This document shows, in pieces, positions 20,038-32,257 of a stretch of 64,000 bases of DNA. The notes beneath the pieces were generated by a model, which saw nothing but the letters and a program-made list of their open reading frames with translations, did not search any database and was not told where the DNA came from. Source of the DNA: Budorcas taxicolor. Its lineage: Eukaryota > Chordata > Mammalia > Artiodactyla > Bovidae. Numbering within the stretch: position 1 is the stretch's first letter; every line of letters starts with the position of its first letter. Position numbers and translations under genes: made by a program. The stretch covers positions 24,342,001-24,406,000 of the forward strand of contig NC_068922.1 in assembly GCF_023091745.1 (NCBI RefSeq). Reading direction: 5' to 3'.

Positions 20038-21712
20038 GGCTCGCCTCAGATTTGTTAAGTCAATGAAGTGAGTGAAAGAGAAACTAAATTGGATGAAAGT
20101 TCTGTGACCAGAGTTTGTCCATATTACTTCCTAAATAATTTATTTTGTTGAGACTGCCACTCCCATTTTATCTTTTCTTTTTTGGTTGGAGGAGGTGAGT
20201 GCCGTGTCTTCTTACTCTGCCATCTTGATTCCCTTCCTATAGGTCCCCAAATTTCTTGATACAATCACTGTTAAAGGATCTGTTTTTAAAAAACAATTAC
20301 TTTTCCAAAATAATTAACCATTGTTTCAAAATGTTCATTTGAAAAATAGGAGGCTTAGATTCTTATTTTGTTCATTTTAAATTCTATGACTCAGTAGCTT
20401 TTAAATTTTTATTATTTTTATAAAAAGACAGTGATTTCATAACAAAGAGATTCCTATTTTATCTTCTTTACACTTGAGTGTTATGTGACTGAATGATAAA
20501 AGTTGTATCAACTTTAGAGTTTCTTCATTGTAGCTGTAAGAGTTTACATTTATTTTCTGACTCACAACATGGAGTTTGAAATATATACCAGGGAGATTTA
20601 AAATGAGCATTAAACAGATGACTAACATGTAACTTTGGGAGTTTCAATGTCAAAACATATATTCACTTTGTCTCATCTACAAGTATTATCTTCTTAAAAA
20701 TAAGGTAGAACTGATTCCAAAGAAGTAGTCACATTACCCAAATTTCAACAATTAAACTTGCCTGTGGAAGAAAAAGGCAAAGCTTATATGACACCTTAAC
20801 TTTTACAACACTTCATTTAAAGGATTAATGTCATTACTCAGTCTACTGAAATGACCTTTGAAAGTCAGGATCTTTACCAAAGAAAGGGCTTTGTTTTGAA
20901 CGGGAGCCCTTTGCCCCAATTTGCAAGTTAATGTTTGTATTTTGGCCTTATTAATGGTGATAAGAAAGCAGAAACTGTGACACAAAAGATACAAATGTGT
21001 TTCAATTTTGAAAGACATTATTGTTCTTTTTATGCCTTAAATAAGTTAATATGGAAGCATTCTGACTAATGCTGAATATAGAAACTTATGCTCATATTTC
21101 CATTAGTATATGAACATAGTAGACTCTGTGCACACAAAATGAAACAGAATATGCTCAGGGCAATTTGGAAAGCTTCTCCTTATGGAATGGATGAGCAATA
21201 CCTTTCTTTAAATCCATCCAAAATAAAACTCTGATTTACAATATAGAGCTTAGTTTGGGATCATTGAATCCCCTTGGTTTGGATTCTTATGCACACATTT
21301 AGTAGTAGTTCCAAATAGGTAGGGTCATTTTGTGCTAAGTGCTCCTTGTGCTAAATCAATGCAATATGGAAACACTTCAGATTATAAATTAAAGATTCAC
21401 TCAGTATATACAGTCAGGCTTTCTTGCCATTACAGGGTGAACCTGCTTTGTCTTTCCCTGAATACAATGAAAGTGGTTGGACCTTCCCAAGTCTTACATG
21501 TACAACAACTTCTCCATCTGCAGATGCTCCCCACTCACCCCTCCAGTCTGGTCCAGTATTGAACACACAGAAGACTGTGATTTGATGCTGTAAGTCAATG
21601 TGGAAAGCTGGTCTAGTTTACTAAGAGCAGCTTTTTAAGTCTGCATCTATAGTATAAAATTTATTTATATGCACATAACAACAAAGGAACATTTATTTGA
21701 CTAAACTTATAA
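20038..21712. other. Repeat-free AT-rich stretch of 1.7 kb
   Basis: Apart from a possible L1 5'-end-like word near 20205-20235 (tactctgccatcttgattcc), I recognise no interspersed repeat in about 1.7 kb. The segment 20780-21050 is of high complexity, with TAAT-type words. No coding frame longer than about 75 codons and no recognisable domain. Confidence 0.35.
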
Positions 21713-21901
21713 AGTGAAGTGAAGTGAAAGTCGCTCAGGCATGTCTGACTCTTTGCGACCCCATGGACTTATCCAGTCCATGATACTCTCCAGGAGTGAG
21801 TAGCCTTTCCCTTCTCTAGTGAATCTTCCCGACCCAGGGAAGAACAGGGGTCTCCTGCATTGAAGTCAGATTCTTTATCAACTAAGTTACCAGGGAAACC
21901 C
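21713..21901 (-). mobile_element. Bov-tA SINE, diverged
   Basis: On the plus strand gtgaagtgaagtgaaagtcg leads into gctcaggcatgtctgac, gaccccatggac, and the inverted head ending 'ccagggaaaccc'. The central block is reworked by a short imperfect duplication (ccatggacttatccagtccatg near 21761). Confidence 0.85.
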
Positions 21902-21904
21902 AAG

Positions 21905-22043
21905 TTTTCTTTATTTTTTAAAAAATTTTGGCCACACCATGTGGCACATGGGATCTTAGTTTCTGAGTGGGGATTGAACCTGAAACCCCTGTCCCCTGCA
22001 TTGGAAAGCAGAACCTTAACCACTGGACTGCCAGGGAAGCCCC
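21905..22043 (-). mobile_element. CHR-type tRNA SINE
   Basis: 'ttttggccacaccatgtggc' near 21926, 'gggatcttagtttctgag' and 'aaccactggactgccaggg' near 22018, ending gaagcccc. It abuts the Bov-tA on its left with only a few bases between. Confidence 0.88.
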
Positions 22044-22308
22044 TAAAAGTCTTTTTTTTAAAGACAAGCAGATTGTGAATGATAAATTTATAAAGTAGAT
22101 CCCAGTTTACTACAAAATATTTTTACCTTTGACATCATCCATAATTCTTTTAGGTCTTAATATTTCATTTTTCTCACATTTTTAGCTTCTTATATGTGAG
22201 AAGTATGTACACATTTGTGTGTATTTATTTGTCATCATGCACATCTCTGTCATAGTGTATGTTCATGTTTTACTAATCTTAAAGCAACCATATTCACAAA
22301 CATACATT

Positions 22309-22705
22309 GTTGTTATTGTTCAGTAGCTAAGTCATGTCTGACTCTTTGTGAACCCAGGGACTGCAGCACGCCAGGCTTCTCTGTCCTTCACTATCTCCCA
22401 GAGTTTGCTCAAACTCGTGTCCATTGAGTCGGTGATGCCATCAAACCATCTCATCCTCCGTCACCCCTTCTCCTTCTGCCTTCAATCTTTCCCAGCATCA
22501 GGGTCTTTTCCAATGAGTCGACTCTTCACATCAGGTGGCCAAAGTATTGGAGCTTCACCTTTAGCATCAATCCTTCCAATGAATATTCAGGGTTGATTTC
22601 CTTTAGGATTGACTGGTTTGATCTCCTTGCTGTCCAAGCGACTCTCAAGAGCCTTTCCAGCACCACAGTTCAAAAGCACCAATTCTTTGGTGCTCAGCCT
22701 TCATG
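22309..22705 (-). mobile_element. BovB 3' end with TSD
   Basis: Minus-strand BovB 3' end of about 400 bases; plus strand from gttattgttcagtagctaag to the cagttcaaaagcaccaattc block. A 13-bp TSD with two transition differences, acaaacatacatt and acgaacgtacatt, lies at 22296-22308 and 22706-22718. Confidence 0.92.
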
Positions 22706-22718
22706 ACGAACGTACATT

Positions 22719-23025
22719 AAACAACCAAATAAACAAAACCATACACAGGACCTAAATTCTCCTTCGATACTAAACTTCCTATCTAGTTTGCCCCTTGTCC
22801 TCACAACCTGTCTTTTTAGAAGCATTGCCTGCACTGGTTATCTTTACTTTTTCACCTCATCTTCACTGCTAGGTTGGTAAACTTAAAATGTGTGTTAGTG
22901 TTAACAAATACTTGGTTACCTCTGCTGGTTCATTATAAAATAAAGTCGCCTGACCTATTCATATGTAAATATTTGTTCTAAATTAAGCTCATGGGAGGAC
23001 ACAATAGCTAAAAAGAGTTGATTTT
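22719..23025. other. Unique DNA, nothing recognised
   Basis: AT-rich sequence without recognised repeat or exon. Confidence 0.45.
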
Positions 23026-23185
23026 AATTGGGCACTTACTATGGTCCAGGAAGTGTACTAAACTCTTTACATGAATTATGTAAGTTATGCTCCACAACCA
23101 CATGAGGAGGTAAGAAGTTTGTCCAATGATAACTAAGGAAAATGAAGTATGTAAGTTGTGCCCATGGTCTCAAGCATGATAATAC
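23026..23185 (+). mobile_element. MIR SINE fragment
   Basis: The MIR order is preserved: 'gggcacttactatggtccag', 'tgtactaaactctttacatg', 'tgctccacaaccacatgagg' and a degenerate 'aaggaaaatgaagtatgtaa' block. No TSD is visible. Confidence 0.75.
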
Positions 23186-23728
23186 AGGTCACCCTCAGAT
23201 CACCCCAACTTTTTGAAAAATTATGGATTTCGGCAAATGTGCCAACTAAGACTAGAGTCCTAGAAACAGAGGTCCACTTGGGAGTGGGATGGCTAAAGAG
23301 GCCGATTTCTTTATTCTCACATGATTCCTAATAGATTTTAAGTCAGAGGAAAGATAGGGATAAGAGAAAAAGAGCCTATGATGAAATTAGTATATAAAAC
23401 ATATGCTATGAACTCCTCTACCCTTGGAGATGTGGATCAGAAAATCAGATCGGGTTCTGAGCTCACTTGCAGCCAATGCAGAGATAAATAAGTCATCAGT
23501 GATGTCATTCACTCTGTCTACAATCTGAAAACAAAACAGCTCTTCAGGAAAAGTGCAGCTTATGCTGATAATGAGATCCAGACCATCATAACAGTGATCA
23601 CAGAGAATTACATATAAATCCCCTTAAAATATGTGTTTCTTCTCAAAAAACTTTTCACATGGGTTTTCTGGCTTTCTGGAGCTGTGTTTTAGTGTCTAAA
23701 GCCGTTATGACCAGGCTTTTTTATTGGT
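23186..23728. other. Unique DNA, nothing recognised
   Basis: No recognised repeat or exon between the MIR and the BovB copy. Confidence 0.45.
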
Positions 23729-23730
23729 TA

Positions 23731-24975
23731 TCCTAAATCTCCAAGCCAGGCTTCAGCAATATGTGAACTGTGAACTTCCAGATGTTCAAGCTGGTTTTAG
23801 AAAAGGCAGAGGAACCAGAGATCAAATTGCCAACATCCGCTGGATCATCAAGAAAGCGAGAGAGTTCCAGAAAAACATCTATTTCTGCTTTATTGACTAT
23901 GCCAAAGCCTTTGACTGTGTGGATCACAATAAACTGTGGAAAATTCTGAAAGAGATGGGAATACCAGACCACCCCTCTTGAGAAACCTATATGCAGGTCA
24001 GGAAGCAACAGTTAGAACTGGACATGGAACAACAGACTGGTTCCAAATCAGGAAAGGAGTACATCAAGGGTGTATATTGTCACCCTGCTTATTTAACTTC
24101 TATGCAGAGTACATCATGAGAAATGATGGGCTGGAAGAAGCACAAGCTGGAATCAAGATTGCCGGGAGAAATATCAATAACCTCATATATGCTGATGACA
24201 CCATTCTTATGACAGAAAGTGAAGAGGAACTAAAAAGCCTCTTGATGAAAGTGAAAGAGGAGAGTGAAAAAGTTGACTTAAAGCTCAACATTCAGAAAAC
24301 TATGATCATGGCATCTGGTCCCATCACTTCATGGGAAATAGATGAGGAAACAGTGGAAACAGTGTCAGACTTTATTTTTTGGGGCTCCAAAATCACTGCA
24401 GATGGTGATTGCAGCCATGAAATTAAAAGACGCTTACTCCTTGGAAGGAAAGTTATGACCAACCTAGATAGCATATTGAAAAGCAGAGACATTACTTTGC
24501 CAACAAAGGTCCATCTAGTCAAGGGTATGGTTTTTCCAGTGGTCATGTATGGATATGAAAGTTGGACTGTGAAGAAAGCTGAGCACCGAAGAATTGATGC
24601 TTTTGAACTGTGGTGTTGGAGAAGACTCTTGAGAGTCCCTTGGACTGCGAGGAGATCCAACCAGTCCATTCTAAAGGAGATCAGCCCTGGGTGTTCTTTG
24701 GAAGGAATGATGCTAAAGCTGAAACTCCAATACTTCGGCCACCTCATGTGAAGAGTTGACTCATTGGAAAAAACTCTGATGCTGGGAGGGATTGGGGGCA
24801 GTAGGAGAAGGGGACGACAGAGGATGAGATGGCTGGATGGCATCACTGACTCAATGGACGTGAGTTTGGGTGAACTCCGGGAGTTGGCGATGGACAGGGA
24901 GTCCTGACGTGCTACAATTTATGGGGTCTCAAAGAGTCGGACACGGCTGAGTGACTGAACTGAACTGAACTGAAA
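23731..24975 (+). mobile_element. BovB 3' half, 5' truncated, RT motifs intact
   Basis: The copy starts in the RT domain (ctccaagccaggcttcagc) and runs to the (gaact)n-like 3' terminus. Open frames 23724-23981 and 23936-24751 together cover the RT core. Motif A (FIDYAKAFD, near 23893) and YADD (near 24187) are intact. Seven bases normally present after ccagaccacc are missing near 23973, shifting the frame between the two. The C-terminal MRWLDGITDS region follows at about 24820. A possible 7-bp TSD (aaatctc, 23732 and 24976 regions) is too short to rely on. Confidence 0.92.
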
Positions 24976-25774
24976 TCTCGTTTCTTTCCATGTTAGCCTA
25001 CCATCGAATGATTCAGTAGGGGCAAAATAAATGAGTTTCTTCTCTGTTCCCACCTTATATACCCAATACAAAGTGCCGTGCCAGGAGTTAAAATCAGTGA
25101 GTGCCTCTGGTATGGCCCTTCATCTGTTAAATATCTTAGGCCTCTTAAGAACAGTTTTATTTCTCATTTTTCTTTTTCAAACCATTTAAATGTGGTTTGC
25201 AGTATAGGAGAAATATTCCTAAGAGTCACTTGTTTTTTGTGTCACAGGGAAATGTTTTATGATTCAGGATTTGTCACAACTCTTTTTTCCATGTTTAAAT
25301 AATTTTTTAGTTGCTTTGTTATTCATCATTAGCTAAAAACAGTTTTTAAATTGCATTATTTTAGTTACTGATAAACCCTTTATCTGGAGAGAAGAGTATG
25401 TGGGTGGAAAAGCATCAAGACTGGTCTCATCGGAAATAAATTTATAGAGATGGAAAGTTCCTGTCTATACTTTTTTTCTTTTAACCAAAATCTGTTTAGT
25501 GAAAGAAGATAAATGATAGGGTTTCTTTTTGTTAAAAAGAACTTTATTTTTTACAGTATTTTCCTATAGCAATCTCAAGGTCTGCCTAGATGAGGTAATT
25601 ATTTAATAAATAGTTTTGGAGCATAGAGAGAAATATATCAGTAGCCATATAACTTGGAGAGATACAGACAGAGAGAGGGGGAAGGAAGGAAAGAAAGAAA
25701 GACAAGGATTTCCTTCCCTTTCAGAAGCTTATTTAGTTAAATAGAATATGCATGCAAAATGATGCTGTGTTTGT
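24976..25774. other. Unique DNA with a purine-rich tract
   Basis: No exon or interspersed repeat is recognised. A GA-rich microsatellite-like tract runs at about 25666-25703 (gagagagggggaaggaagga and aaagaaagaaag). Confidence 0.5.
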
Positions 25775-25978
25775 TGGTTCCTCAAAAAACTGAACAAAAA
25801 ATTATGACCCCACTCCTAGGTATATACCCAAAAGAATTGAAAACAGATATTCCAACAAATACATGTACACACATTCATAGCAGTATTATTCACAATAGGC
25901 AAAAGGTAGAAACAGCCCAAATGTCTATCAGTGGATGCATGGATACACAATCATGGGGTATATGTACCATAGAATGTT
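25775..25978 (+). mobile_element. L1 3' ORF2/UTR, left part of a split copy
   Basis: 'taggtatatacccaaaagaa' near 25818, 'cacattcatagcagtattat' near 25870 and 'ggtagaaacagcccaaatg' near 25905 are plus-strand L1 near the ORF2 3' end. The copy continues at 27325 after removal of a BovB insertion. Confidence 0.88.
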
Positions 25979-27314
25979 CAGTTCAGTTCAGTCACTCAGT
26001 CGTGTCTGACTCTTTGTGACCCTACGGACTGCAGCATGCCAGGCCTCCCTGTCCATCACCAATTCCGGAGCTTACTCAAATTCATGTGCATTGAGTTGGT
26101 GATGCCGTCCAACCATCTCATCCTCCATCACCCCTTCTCCTCCCTCTTTCAGTTTTTCCCAGCATTAGGGTGTTTCCCATTGAGTTGGTTCTTCCCATCA
26201 GGTGGCCAAAATATTGGAGTTTCAGCTTCAGCACCAGTCCTTCCAATGAATATTCAGGACTGATTTCCTTTAGGATAGACTGGTTGGATCTCCTCGCAGT
26301 CCAAGGGACTCTCAAGAGTCTTCTCCAACACCACAGTTCAAAAGCATCAATCCTTCAGCGCTCAGCTTTCTTTATAGTCCAACTCTCACATCTGTACATG
26401 ACTACTGGAAAAACCATAGCTTTGACTAGACGGACCTTTATTGGCAATGTCTCTGCTTTTTAATAGGCTGCTTAGGTTGGTCATAGCTTTTCTTCCAAGG
26501 AGCAACCGTCTTTTAATTTCATGGCTGCAGTCACCATCTGCAGTGATTTTAGAGCCCCCCTCAAAATAGAGTCTGTCACTGTTTCCATTGCTTCCGCATC
26601 TATTTGTCATGAAGTGATGGGACCAGATGCCATGATCTTAGTTTTTTGAATGCTGCATTTTAAACCAACTTCCTCACTCTCCTCTTTCACTTGTATCAAA
26701 AGGCTGTTTAGTTCTTCACTTTCTGCCATAAGGTGGGGTGTCATCTGGGTATCTAAGGTTATTGATATTTCTCCCAGTGATCTTGCTTCCAGCTTGTGCT
26801 TCTTCCAGTCCAGCATTTCTCATGATGTACTCTGCATAGAAGTTAAATAAGCAGGGTGACAATATACAACCTTGACATACTCCTTTCCCAATTTTGAGCC
26901 AGTCTGTTGTTCCATGTCCAGTTCTAACTGTTGCTTCCTGACCTGCATACAGATTTCTCAGAAGGCAGGTCAGGTGGTCTGGTATTCCCATCTCTTTAAG
27001 ATTTTCCAGAGTTTGTTGTGGTCCACACAGTCAAAGGCTTTGGCATAGTCAATAAAGCAGAAATAGATGTTTTTCTGGAACTCTGTTGCTTTTTTGATGA
27101 TCCAACAGATGTTGGCAATTTCATCTCTGGTTCCTCTGCCTTTTCTAAACCATAAGTCCATGCCATTTCTGTCCTTCATTGTGCCCATTTTGCATGAAAT
27201 GTTCCCTTGATATCTCTAATTTTCTTGAAGAGATCTCTAGTCTTTCCCATTCTATTGTTTTCCTCTATTTCTTTGCATTGATCACTGAGGAAGTCTTTCT
27301 TATCTCTCCCTGCT
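25979..27314 (-). mobile_element. BovB with internal deletion, inserted in L1, TSD present
   Basis: Minus-strand BovB from the 3' tail (cagttcagttcagtcactcag) to the endonuclease-RT linker. A perfect 10-bp TSD, atagaatgtt, lies at 25969-25978 and 27315-27324. About 430 bases of the RT N-terminal region are missing near 27151: sense sequence jumps from the MGTMKDRNGMDL linker straight to FRKGRGTRDEIANI. No GT...AG pair fits the junction, so splicing is not supported. Motif A (FIDYAKAFD) is intact; YADD is changed to YPDD near 26740. Confidence 0.92.
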
Positions 27315-27324
27315 ATAGAATGTT

Positions 27325-27690
27325 ATTCAGCCATAATAAGGAGTGCAGTGGTGATGTCTGCTACAGTATGGATAAACCTCCAAAATGTAATGGTCAGTGA
27401 AAGAAGCCAGACCCCAAAGGTTGTGTATTGTATGATTCCATTTAAGTGAAATAGTCATACTAGGTACATCCACAGAGACCAAATGCAGGCTCGTGGTTGC
27501 TAGGGACGGGGGAAGGATAAATGAGGAGCCACTGTGTAATGGGTGGTAGTGATGGGATGATAGAAGTGCTTTGCAACTAGATAGAGGTGGTGGTGGTACT
27601 CCATTTTAAATATACTGATGCCTAAATTATTCACTTTAAAATGGTTAACCTATGCTATCTGAATTTTACCTCAATAAATTAAGAAATAGC
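27325..27690 (+). mobile_element. L1 3' end, right part of the split copy
   Basis: It resumes at attcagccataataagg and continues through 'cagtgaaagaagccagac', 'tgtatgattccatttaagtg', 'gtggttgctagggac' and 'ctgaattttacctcaataaa', the standard L1 3' end. Confidence 0.88.
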
Positions 27691-28507
27691 CCTATTTACA
27701 TATGATGGAGAAATAAATACGTACATGCCAGATTAAACATTCAAAAAATTCAAAAGGCTTTGGCTCCATGGGGCTTGTGGAGAGATGGGACAGTGTCAGC
27801 ATTTTTGTTTTAAACTTTGCAATAGCATTTAACCTGCTAAACTATGTGTTTTTTTCTTAATGAAATTAATTAAAAAAATTTTTAAAGTGTTTGCTTACCA
27901 AGATTTTATAATAGTATCAGTAAATAATAATGAAATAACTAAATCCTGGAGAAATAAAAAAATGTTTAATTGAAGTATAGTTGATTTGCAATGTTGTGTT
28001 AGTTTAAACCCTGGAGCAATGTTGACTAAAAACCTTTAGAATATTGAGGGTTATTTAAAGTAATATCTTTTTGGAAATGAGTTTGGAGCTGGATTTCAAG
28101 GCTAAGTTGACTAGATTAATGAAATGAATGCGGAGGGGGGAAACAACAATCTGAGTAGTGCAGAGGGACGGGACCGAAGCTTCATAGAAAGAACTTCCCC
28201 AAAGATACAGTAGAAGGTATTTGGAATCCAAAAATTGGTTACTTCTTCTCCATTTTGCTTTCCACTTGTGTTGAATACTCCCTTTGCTTTCAGTTTTCTG
28301 TTTGATTAAACAAACAAACAAAAAAGAATATTAGAGTTTATCTTGAAACTACTCTAAGAATGCTCTGTTCTCGGATAGGAAAATCCCTCCTAAATTTTAT
28401 AGATAAAAATTCAATGAATTTTAATTATATATACTATAATATAAATATATTAACTACTTTAAGCCTAGAATTATTCCATGAACATGCACAGGACATCTAT
28501 ATGGAAA
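27691..28507. other. Mostly unassigned, with a short L1 3' fragment
   Basis: At about 27962-28004 lies 'attgaagtatagttgatttg', a short inverted L1 3' UTR piece flanked by aaatcctggag / aaaccctggag-like sequence that may be a TSD. A (caaa)n run is at 28308-28325. Otherwise nothing is recognised. Confidence 0.5.
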
Positions 28508-28571
28508 TGGCTCATGTTCTCTAAGGAAGAAAAAAAAAATGGCTCATGTTCTCTAAGGAAGAAAAAAAAAA
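28508..28571. repeat. 32-bp perfect tandem duplication
   Basis: Two identical 32-bp units (28508-28539 and 28540-28571), each tggctcatgttctctaagg followed by a purine/A run. The identity suggests a recent slippage or unequal event, with the A runs as likely sites. Confidence 0.95.
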
Positions 28572-29554
28572 TCTATGAGTCTAGGTTTTGCCTAGAAAAT
28601 TAAAATGAAAAGGTAGAAATCCTACTGATACCTTTTTAACTTATTGAAGACCCTAAGAATACTTTTGGATTCAGGGCATTAATAATAGCTTCTATGCACC
28701 CAATTTTGTATAGGCTTTTGTCTTCTTTAGGTACTATTTTTTCTAGGCCCATTAAAAAAACCATTTTTAGAATGAAATATTTGAGAACTTCGTAAAACAT
28801 CTGGGAAATTAGCCAGTTTCCCTGAGAGTGCCCTTGAAAAGTCAGATGGAACTTCCAAAGTGTCTTTGGGAATTCCAAATTGCCATCATCCCATTCTGAT
28901 CACTCTGTGCAAAAAGTACTACCAGTAGCCACATTGGAAAGTGGGTTAGAGCTTCCTCTCCCCAGGATTATTTTAATTTAATGTCTTAGAGTTATCACCT
29001 TTCACCTGCCAGGTTTTGACAAACCCCATGCTTTGCACAGCGTGTGGGTAAAAGAATAGGTAAAGCATTATCATCTGTGGGAGTCAGGGTTACTGTTATA
29101 AATAACATCTTTTATTCCTTTAAAAAATATGGTTAACTGCTGCTATTGCTTTAACTGTTGATATAGGCTATTCTTTTTCAATGTGTACAAAAGTATAAAT
29201 AAATAAATAATCCATGTTCTTGGTTACCTAAACCAATTCAGACTAAAAGGGGGTATAAAAATGTTCTCTGAGTATGTTTACCTTCAGTATAAATACGTTG
29301 CTCAGATTTTCCAGAAAAATATTCCTCATTTAGGAATCAGACTGTTTGCCTTCTGATAGAAGAAATTAGCATAAACCCACCAGTTCAAGAGTTGAAAAGA
29401 AATAAGCCCTTAACACATGTAGTGGGTACTTTTAATAACATTTTGAAATTTTGCTTTTCCATGAAATCAGGCACAGAGGTTTCCCATATTTTATCTTCTT
29501 TTAATATACTTGTTTCTATTCAGATTTACCTTTTATGCTTAAAAAATATTTTTC
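28572..29554. other. Unique AT-rich DNA, nothing recognised
   Basis: No repeat consensus or exon seen. A (taaa)n-like run lies at 29196-29209. Confidence 0.45.
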
Positions 29555-30020
29555 TGTTACAACCCAAGTATTGATAAACAGATGAATGGATAAATAAAAA
29601 GGGGATCTATCTATCTATCTACCTATATGCAATTAAATATTACTCAGTTTTTGAAAAGAAGGAAATTCTGATACATGCTGCAACACGCATGAACCTTGAG
29701 GACATTGTTCTAAGTGAAAGATGCCAGCTACAAAAAAAACCCCAAATACTGTGTGATTCCACTCATATGAGGTACTTAACAGTAGTCAGATTCATACAGA
29801 CAGAAGTAGAATGGTGGTTGCTGGGAGCTGGGGAGTAAGGGGAGTATGGAGTTAGTGTTTAGTGGGCACAGAGTTTCAGTCGAGGAAGATAAAAATATTC
29901 TGGAGCTGCATGGTGGTGATGGATGCATAACAGTGTGAATGTACTTAATGCCACAGAACTGTACACTTAAAAATGGCTAAACTCACAAATTTTATGTGAA
30001 CTTTACCATAATTAAAATTG
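29555..30020 (+). mobile_element. L1 3' end (L1M type)
   Basis: 'aacccaagtattgataaaca' near 29562, 'gaaattctgatacatgctgc' near 29662, 'agatgccagctac' near 29720, 'gtggttgctgggagctgggg' near 29814 and 'gtgaactttaccataatt' near 29996 are consecutive blocks of the L1 3' region. A (CTAT)n microsatellite at 29605-29626 interrupts it. Confidence 0.85.
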
Positions 30021-30021
30021 T

Positions 30022-30056
30022 CTGTATATATATATGCATATATGTATATGTCATAT
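30022..30056. repeat. (TA)n-rich microsatellite
   Basis: Interrupted ta/tg dinucleotides directly after the L1 3' end, probably grown from its A-rich tail. Confidence 0.75.
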
Positions 30057-31499
30057 GTAAATAATGTTAGCACTTTTCCATGAAGCCTACTGTTAGCTCT
30101 TGGATTAGGATAAATATTGTCATGCTAAAGTAAAACATTTTGCCAGTATTTTTTAATTAATTATTTTAAAAAATCAAATAATTCTGGGAAAAATCTTTTC
30201 TGAATGTATCTAGGTTCTTAAATATGGTCTATGTACAGTCCTAGTTTTCAGGATGAGCCATCCTTTGGAGTAACAGACCACGGTGATGCAGTATGCTTTA
30301 CCTCTGTTTTCTCAGTAGATCCCTACAGTGAGGAAATGGAGGCTCCAAGAAACGAAGTGCCTTATTCCAAGTTACCCCATACCAAACCCAGGAGTTGAGC
30401 TTAGTCTGTGTAATAATAAGCTTTGGACTGACTGCCTGTAACAGAAATCCCAATGGAAACTGGCATCCCCAGGAGATAATATAATTCATATATTCCAGTT
30501 CCTGACGGGCAGGTTTGGGCTCATGAATCTTGGGTCTAGCTGTTGCTCCGTTCCCCCCTTAATTCAGCCCTACTCAGTGTTGGCCCCATTCTCGTACTGG
30601 TGACAAATGGTGAAAAGAATTGTTGAGTGTCACCAGACAGCCTTTGCATTGACTTGAGCACACACCTCATTGGCCTGAATTAGTTCATGTGCCCATTCCT
30701 AGGCTGGCCAGTAGAAAATGATGAACTTAAATCATAATTTGGAGTCAAGTGGCTATTTTAGTCTATCTGATTCTCGTGTCCCATGCCACTTTCATAGGAC
30801 TTTTAATGTTTTCAATCTGTTTCTGAATAGCCATATGCTTCTGTGCTTCCTGCATGATAGTATCTGGCTTATTACAGTTTCTAATGTTTGCTGTCCCTGT
30901 AAACTGCTATTTCCAGTTTCTATTAGCATGTTTGCTACTGATAGTATGCCCATTCCTCCTCAGATTATTTGATTATCTGCTTCCTAGCTGCTATGACCTG
31001 GGAAGATGAAAACATATTACTTTATTAGGCTTTTATATAAAAATCTAAAGAGAGACTAATAGTAATGGCATGGTTGTCTCTCCTAAGGGGGGAAAAAACA
31101 AATGTACAAGCTTTAATGCGTGCAACTTGTATCATCCCTTTTCATTGTTCAGATTTGTTTTTGTACATTTACTGGTTCTCAAGTGTCTTGATTACTGAGA
31201 CTGGCTTATGAGTAACTGCTAATTGTGAATATTTGAAGTTATACGGAAGACTATATAGTATGTCTATGTTTTTTAAGTTAATGAAATTAATAGAATTAGA
31301 ATTTTAGCATTCTTAAGATGCTATCCAAGCTATTTTTCACTGTGATTTTTTGACTTATCAGTAGTGGAAGGGAAGGTTGAAAGGTGGACAAGGAGCTGAG
31401 TGTGGAAGATTTTGATTGCCAGGCTGGATAACATAGCAGATTCTCTCAAGTTTTATCCCTAAGTAACCCTAAAGGTGGAAGAGAATGAAGGCATAATCT
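30057..31499. other. Unique DNA, nothing recognised
   Basis: About 1.4 kb without a repeat or exon I can name. Confidence 0.45.
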
Positions 31500-31511
31500 C
31501 ATAATTTGGGT

Positions 31512-31725
31512 ATGTTCAGTCGCTCAGTCGTGTACGACTCTTTGCAACCCTAAGGACTGTAGCCCACCAGGCTTCTCCTTCCGTGGCATTTTCTGAGCAA
31601 GAATATTGAAGTGGGTTGCCATTTCCTTCTCCAGGGATCTTCCCAACCCAGGGATCGAACCAGCATCTCTTGCATCTCCTACATTGCAGGCGGATTCTTT
31701 TACCTCTGAGCCACCAGCTTCCCTT
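31512..31725 (-). mobile_element. Bov-tA SINE with TSD
   Basis: Inverted Bov-tA: gttcagtcgctcagtcgtg tail, ggactgtagcccaccagg, cccaacccagggatcgaacc (inverted B box) and head near 31700-31725. A 12-bp TSD with one mismatch, cataatttgggt / cataacttgggt, lies at 31500-31511 and 31726-31737. Confidence 0.94.
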
Positions 31726-31737
31726 CATAACTTGGGT

Positions 31738-32257
31738 GGTGAGCCCTAAATAGTTTCAAAAAGCCCACCGAAATGTATCTCAGCTTTTGTGTTGTGATTT
31801 AAAACTTCATGTAAATTTTGCATTCCCCACCATAATGTATGTAATTATTTTAATATGAGTTATGCTTTGATTACTTGTCATGAAGTTAATTGATGCGCCA
31901 GGAGATATTCCATGTTTATCTGATGACTTTTGCCTTCAGTCTGTCCCACACCCAGGAGGACTTGCATATCTAATCATAACCTTGTGCATATGAAGCTCTC
32001 CAAGTTCATACTTCCAAGTACTTGAAGCCATTGGGTCTGCCTCAGTCCTACACCAGAGAGCCTCCCAATACACAATATTTTGCAAAACTCTTTTCTTCCA
32101 AAGTGCTGTTGACCTCACAGTTTCCTTTCCCTCGTATATCTTCAACTATAAAATGTTTCTGGTATTTTTTTCCCCTTTGAAACCAAATTTGGATCTTGCT
32201 ACCCATTGTCAGCACCCTGGTTCAGCCCATTCCATGGAGTGAGACTGAAATCTGAAG
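31738..32257. other. Unique DNA, nothing recognised
   Basis: No recognised repeat or exon. Confidence 0.45.

Noticed and set aside
20185..20240. L1 5' UTR start (gccatcttg-type motif)
   Set aside because: Only one short word matches and no L1 sequence follows on either side.
27120..27190. Splicing as cause of the internal BovB deletion
   Set aside because: Shifting the junction within its ambiguity does not give GT...AG ends.
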